Below are positions 24,145-27,090 of a stretch of DNA of 27,090 nucleotides, one piece after another (positions within the stretch are counted from its first letter, which is position 1; every line of letters starts with the position of its first letter). Source of the stretch: JACNLN01 sp964626495. Lineage in GTDB: Bacteria > Fidelibacterota > Marinisomatia > Marinisomatales > CAZVFT01. Location of the stretch: contig CAZVFT010000024.1 of assembly GCA_964626495.1 (NCBI GenBank), forward strand, positions 1-27,090, written 5' to 3'. Both the position numbers and the translations under genes were made by a program. Under the pieces are notes generated by a model. The model saw nothing but the letters and a program-made list of their open reading frames with translations, was not told where the DNA came from and did no database searches.

Positions 24145-24791
24145 ATTCGAACTTTACAGTCAATAACATCCATAAACCGGTGACCACGATCCTTGACCAG
24201 ATTATAACTATGCGTTGCAAATAAAATCGCAGTCCCGTTCTCATTAATTATTTCTAGAAGTGTCAGGATTTTATATGAAGCAACAGGATCCAGATTACCA
24301 GTAGGTTCATCAGCCAGTATCACCAGAGGGTCCTTAACAACTGCCCGAGCTAATGAAACAATCTGTTGTTCCCCTCCTGAAAGTTCAGAAGGAAGATGAT
24401 TCCATCGGTGACTAATCTCCAACTCATTCAACACTCTGTTTACCCGATCCTTAATCTCTTTTTTGGGAACACCGATAACCCTAAGTGGTAGTGCTACATT
24501 TTCGAATACATTTCTGTCAGACAACAGGTTAAATTCCTGAAATACCATTCCCACTTTTCGTCTGAGTAACGGGATCTGTCGCCTTTTAATTCTGGAGGAA
24601 TCGAACTTATCAACAATCACTCTCCCCTTTTCTGGGATAACATCCATATAAATCAATCGCAGAAGAGTTGTCTTGCCAGCTCCAGTGGGACCGATGACAC
24701 AAACAAATTCTCCTTTGTCAATGTTAAAAGAGGCGTCAACTATACCAGCACCCTTTACAAATGTACAGGAGACATTATCAAATTCGATCAT
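24141..24791 (-). CDS. ftsE: Cell division ATP-binding protein FtsE
   Basis: FtsE is the ABC ATPase of FtsEX. The 216-residue protein has Walker A GPTGAGKT (34-41), the Q-loop VFQEFNLL, the ABC signature LSGGE (137-141), Walker B LVILADEPTGNLD (156-168) and the switch His in FATHS. After the signature it reads EQQIVSLARA, with Ile144 where ABC proteins usually have Arg, a mild deviation. ATG start with AGGT seven bases upstream; nine bases after the exchanger gene. Confidence 0.95.
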   Translation of the reverse strand: MIEFDNVSCTFVKGAGIVDASFNIDKGEFVCVIGPTGAGKTTLLRLIYMDVIPEKGRVIVDKFDSSRIKRRQIPLLRRKVGMVFQEFNLLSDRNVFENVALPLRVIGVPKKEIKDRVNRVLNELEISHRWNHLPSELSGGEQQIVSLARAVVKDPLVILADEPTGNLDPVASYKILTLLEIINENGTAILFATHSYNLVKDRGHRFMDVIDCKVRI

Positions 24792-24800
24792 ACAAATTAC

Positions 24801-25727
24801 CTATCGTACAAACAAATAGAACACAAAAGCCAGGTATCCTACAAGAAGAATTACAGAATAGCGTTTAAAGATTCTGGTTCTCATTCGTAACAACGGATAT
24901 AGAGCCAATGTATAAATGAGCATCACCGGGATTTCAAAATAAAACACGCTGTTTTCTACATTTAGAGGACTGATAGTCGAAACGAGTCCAATGACACACA
25001 AAATATTAAAAACATTTGATCCGATGATGTTTCCAATTGAGATTGCAGCTTCCTTCCGATAAGCTGCCACAAGAGATGTTGCTAATTCTGGCAGGGATGT
25101 TCCATACGCCGCCACAGTAGCCCCAAGAACAAATTCTGAAACCCCAAGAATCTTCGCCAATCGAATAACCCCATCCACAAATAGATTTGAACCAATAGTA
25201 AGTCCAAAAATTCCGATGATGACATAAAAAATGTTTATCAAAACGGAGCCTTCATCCTTGTCTATTGGATAATCACTTTTCCCATAAGAGATACGAAAAT
25301 ATGTATAAGTAATGACTCCAATAAACAGAATAACTCCCTCCCATCTTTCAATAATACCATCAAATGCCATCCATATAAAGACAAGAGAAATGACCAGTAA
25401 AAAATTCAGATCACGGAAAAACCTATGTTTTCCGATAACAATATGGAAAAGAGTTGCACTTAATCCAATAACCAAGCCAACATTGGCGATATTTGATCCG
25501 ATAACATTCCCTACAGCGATGCTCTCACTTCCCCGCAAAGCAGCAACAAGACTAACAACCAACTCCGGTAATGATGTTCCAAATGCCACAATAGTTAAAC
25601 CAATTACAAGAGAAGAGATGCCAAATATTCGAGCAAGATGAGATCCCCCTTTGACGAGATAATCCCCACCATAAAATAGTAAAACTCCACCACAAAAAAT
25701 AAACAGAATAATTTGAGGGATGACCAT
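24801..25727 (-). CDS. Calcium/sodium antiporter (CaCA family, YrbG-like)
   Basis: The 308-residue polytopic membrane protein has the two inverted alpha repeats of the Ca2+:cation antiporters. Alpha-1 is FGTSLPELVVSLVAA with GNVIGSNIAN (about 49-82). Alpha-2 is YGTSLPELATSLVAA with GNIIGSNVFN (about 208-241). The acidic Glu of each SLPE motif and the Asn of each GSN motif form the ion sites in the family. About ten membrane segments are present and there is no regulatory domain, as in bacterial YrbG. The actual ion pair is inferred. ATG start overlapping the nadD stop by one base (TAATG). Confidence 0.93.
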   Translation of the reverse strand: MVIPQIILFIFCGGVLLFYGGDYLVKGGSHLARIFGISSLVIGLTIVAFGTSLPELVVSLVAALRGSESIAVGNVIGSNIANVGLVIGLSATLFHIVIGKHRFFRDLNFLLVISLVFIWMAFDGIIERWEGVILFIGVITYTYFRISYGKSDYPIDKDEGSVLINIFYVIIGIFGLTIGSNLFVDGVIRLAKILGVSEFVLGATVAAYGTSLPELATSLVAAYRKEAAISIGNIIGSNVFNILCVIGLVSTISPLNVENSVFYFEIPVMLIYTLALYPLLRMRTRIFKRYSVILLVGYLAFVFYLFVR

Positions 25728-26311
25728 TATCGATAAAGATTATTTTCTTCAATATAGGAAAAGACAATGTCAGGAACCATATAACGAATAGTTTGCCCCA
25801 TTCTAACTCGTCTACGGATTTGTGATGATGATATATCGATTTGAGATATATTAGCAAATTGAATTTGAGATAAAATCTTTGAGGAAATTAAACTGGGCTG
25901 GAACTCAGGTCGAAGAGCCACAAGAATATGACATTCGTTTAAAATATCTTCAGGATTTTTCCAGGTATGAAATTCAAGAAGCGAATCACTTCCCAGTAAA
26001 AAATAAATATCTTCCCTGCCCAGATGGTATTTCGATTTTATCTCACGGATGGTTTGAATCGTATATGAAACACCTCCCCGCTTGATTTCGATGTCCGAAA
26101 TCTCAAAATTTTCATTTCCCTCCAGAGCTAATCTGAGCATTTTGAATCGATCATTAACTGATGAAACTAATTCATCTTGCTTATGGGGAGGTAAGAACGA
26201 CGGAATAAAAAACATTTTATCAAAATTGTGAGTCTCCTTGATGGACTCAGCAATGATCAAGTGACCGATGTGAGGTGGGTCAAAAGTGCCACCAAACAAA
26301 CAGATTTTCAT
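25727..26311 (-). CDS. nadD: Nicotinate-nucleotide adenylyltransferase
   Basis: NadD joins ATP to nicotinate mononucleotide in NAD synthesis. The 194-residue protein has the nucleotidyltransferase motif GGTFDPPHIGH (8-18), PSFLPPHK, FLLGSDSL and the C-terminal ISSSQIRRRV, where the family usually has ISSTxIR. ATG start overlapping the bamD stop (ATGA). Full length. Confidence 0.96.
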   Translation of the reverse strand: MKICLFGGTFDPPHIGHLIIAESIKETHNFDKMFFIPSFLPPHKQDELVSSVNDRFKMLRLALEGNENFEISDIEIKRGGVSYTIQTIREIKSKYHLGREDIYFLLGSDSLLEFHTWKNPEDILNECHILVALRPEFQPSLISSKILSQIQFANISQIDISSSQIRRRVRMGQTIRYMVPDIVFSYIEENNLYR

Positions 26312-27078
26312 TGCGAACTATCTCGGTTTTCCTTTGAATGGCTGGTAATGCGTAACTTTGCTGATTGTAACATCTCAGCATCTCTGAACTTGTCTGAATA
26401 TTTTTCAAGATACTCTTTCGCATTCTTACCATCACCCATTTTTAGATAGACTTCTACAATCTTCAATCTCGATGCGTCAGCCCATTTAGTATCGTAATAC
26501 TTTAATAATAAATCCTCAAAATAGAGCAGTGCTGAAGAATACTCTTCCATCTTTATGTAAAGAATTCCCGCCTCATATATTTTCCTTGCCAGTTTATTCC
26601 GCATCTCCTGAATTAATTGATTAGCTTCATTTATAAACTCTGATTGAGGAAAATCCTCCACAAATTCCTGAAGTTTATCAATGGCGTTATTTGTGTATTT
26701 CTGGTCGTGGTAATATTTGGGCGATAGTGTCACATAACCTTGACAGATTCTAAATCGAGCCTGCTCAACATAAGGGCTGTAAATCATCTGTCTCGACAAC
26801 CGATCAAAATTATTGATCGCCAGAAGATATTCTTTGTTTAAGTAATACGATTCCCCAAGGTAAAACAGGGCATCATCAGCCAGGTCTGTATGACTCCCCC
26901 GAATCAGTACGTAATTCAATTCCTCCTGGGCTTTAAAGTACTTCTTTTTCTCAAGATACTTCATTCCTTTGTCAAATCTTTCCTGTAGATCATCTTCCCA
27001 GACATCAACCTTTGAGTTGTGGGAACAGGAAATAATTATACTTAAGTATAAAATCGGAAAAAGTGCTAATCGGTTCAT
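26308..27078 (-). CDS. bamD: Outer membrane assembly lipoprotein BamD
   Basis: BamD is the essential TPR lipoprotein of the BAM complex, which inserts beta-barrel proteins in the outer membrane. The 256-residue protein has a lipoprotein signal ending IIISC, with Cys18 as the lipidated residue, and then five TPR-like helix pairs (for example FDKGMKYLEKKKYFKAQEEL and DDALFYLGESYYLNKEYLLA). I chose the ATG at 27078, which gives a normal signal peptide; TTG codons directly upstream are less likely. The gene is complete, but its promoter and any earlier operon genes lie outside the window. Confidence 0.9.
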   Translation of the reverse strand: MNRLALFPILYLSIIISCSHNSKVDVWEDDLQERFDKGMKYLEKKKYFKAQEELNYVLIRGSHTDLADDALFYLGESYYLNKEYLLAINNFDRLSRQMIYSPYVEQARFRICQGYVTLSPKYYHDQKYTNNAIDKLQEFVEDFPQSEFINEANQLIQEMRNKLARKIYEAGILYIKMEEYSSALLYFEDLLLKYYDTKWADASRLKIVEVYLKMGDGKNAKEYLEKYSDKFRDAEMLQSAKLRITSHSKENRDSSQ

Positions 27079-27090
27079 CAACAATATTAC

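Overview
This 27 kb window comes from an AT-rich Gram-negative bacterium. It carries BamD with a lipoprotein signal, FtsEX, an HrcA-GrpE-DnaJ heat-shock set and system II cytochrome c maturation genes. An archaeal-type (type II) GAPDH alongside these genes points by inference to a candidate lineage near the FCB group, such as Marinimicrobia; the sequence alone cannot settle that. I see 29 protein genes, all on the minus strand. There is no RNA gene, insertion sequence, prophage or CRISPR array. The standard code is used and TTG/GTG starts are frequent.

In the direction of transcription (high to low coordinates) the layout is eight units. (1) bamD-nadD-Ca2+/Na+ exchanger-ftsE-ftsX (27078-23275). 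(2) hrcA-grpE-dnaJ-comEA-pilin-like membrane protein-PilM-like protein-small membrane protein-rsmD-coaD (23200-16895). (3) fmdB-isocitrate dehydrogenase (16732-15264), ending in the clearest terminator of the window. (4) obg-dprA (15042-12972). (5) nrnA-like DHH phosphoesterase-ispH-pdxS-pdxT-dxs (12644-7383), a very tight vitamin B6/isoprenoid operon. (6) A stand-alone B12-dependent acyl-CoA mutase large subunit (7178-5520), with related palindromic repeats in the gaps on both sides. (7) resB/ccs1-membrane protein-ccsA (5386-2419). (8) type II GAPDH-metF (2219-174), with a good sigma70-like promoter. The last 170 bases at the left edge hold a cluster of small hairpins.

The most informative observations are these. 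The mutase has the residues of isobutyryl-CoA mutase (Phe81, Gln199) where methylmalonyl-CoA mutase has Tyr89 and Arg207, while most other cofactor and CoA contacts are kept. The heat-shock operon runs into a set of competence/type IV pilus-like genes. One of these has the pilin alpha-1 pattern (the Glu5 and Pro22 spacing) but no Gly(-1) cleavage site. With dprA nearby, this suggests a divergent DNA-uptake or pilus-assembly module. The protein between resB and ccsA looks like a detached ResB periplasmic domain.
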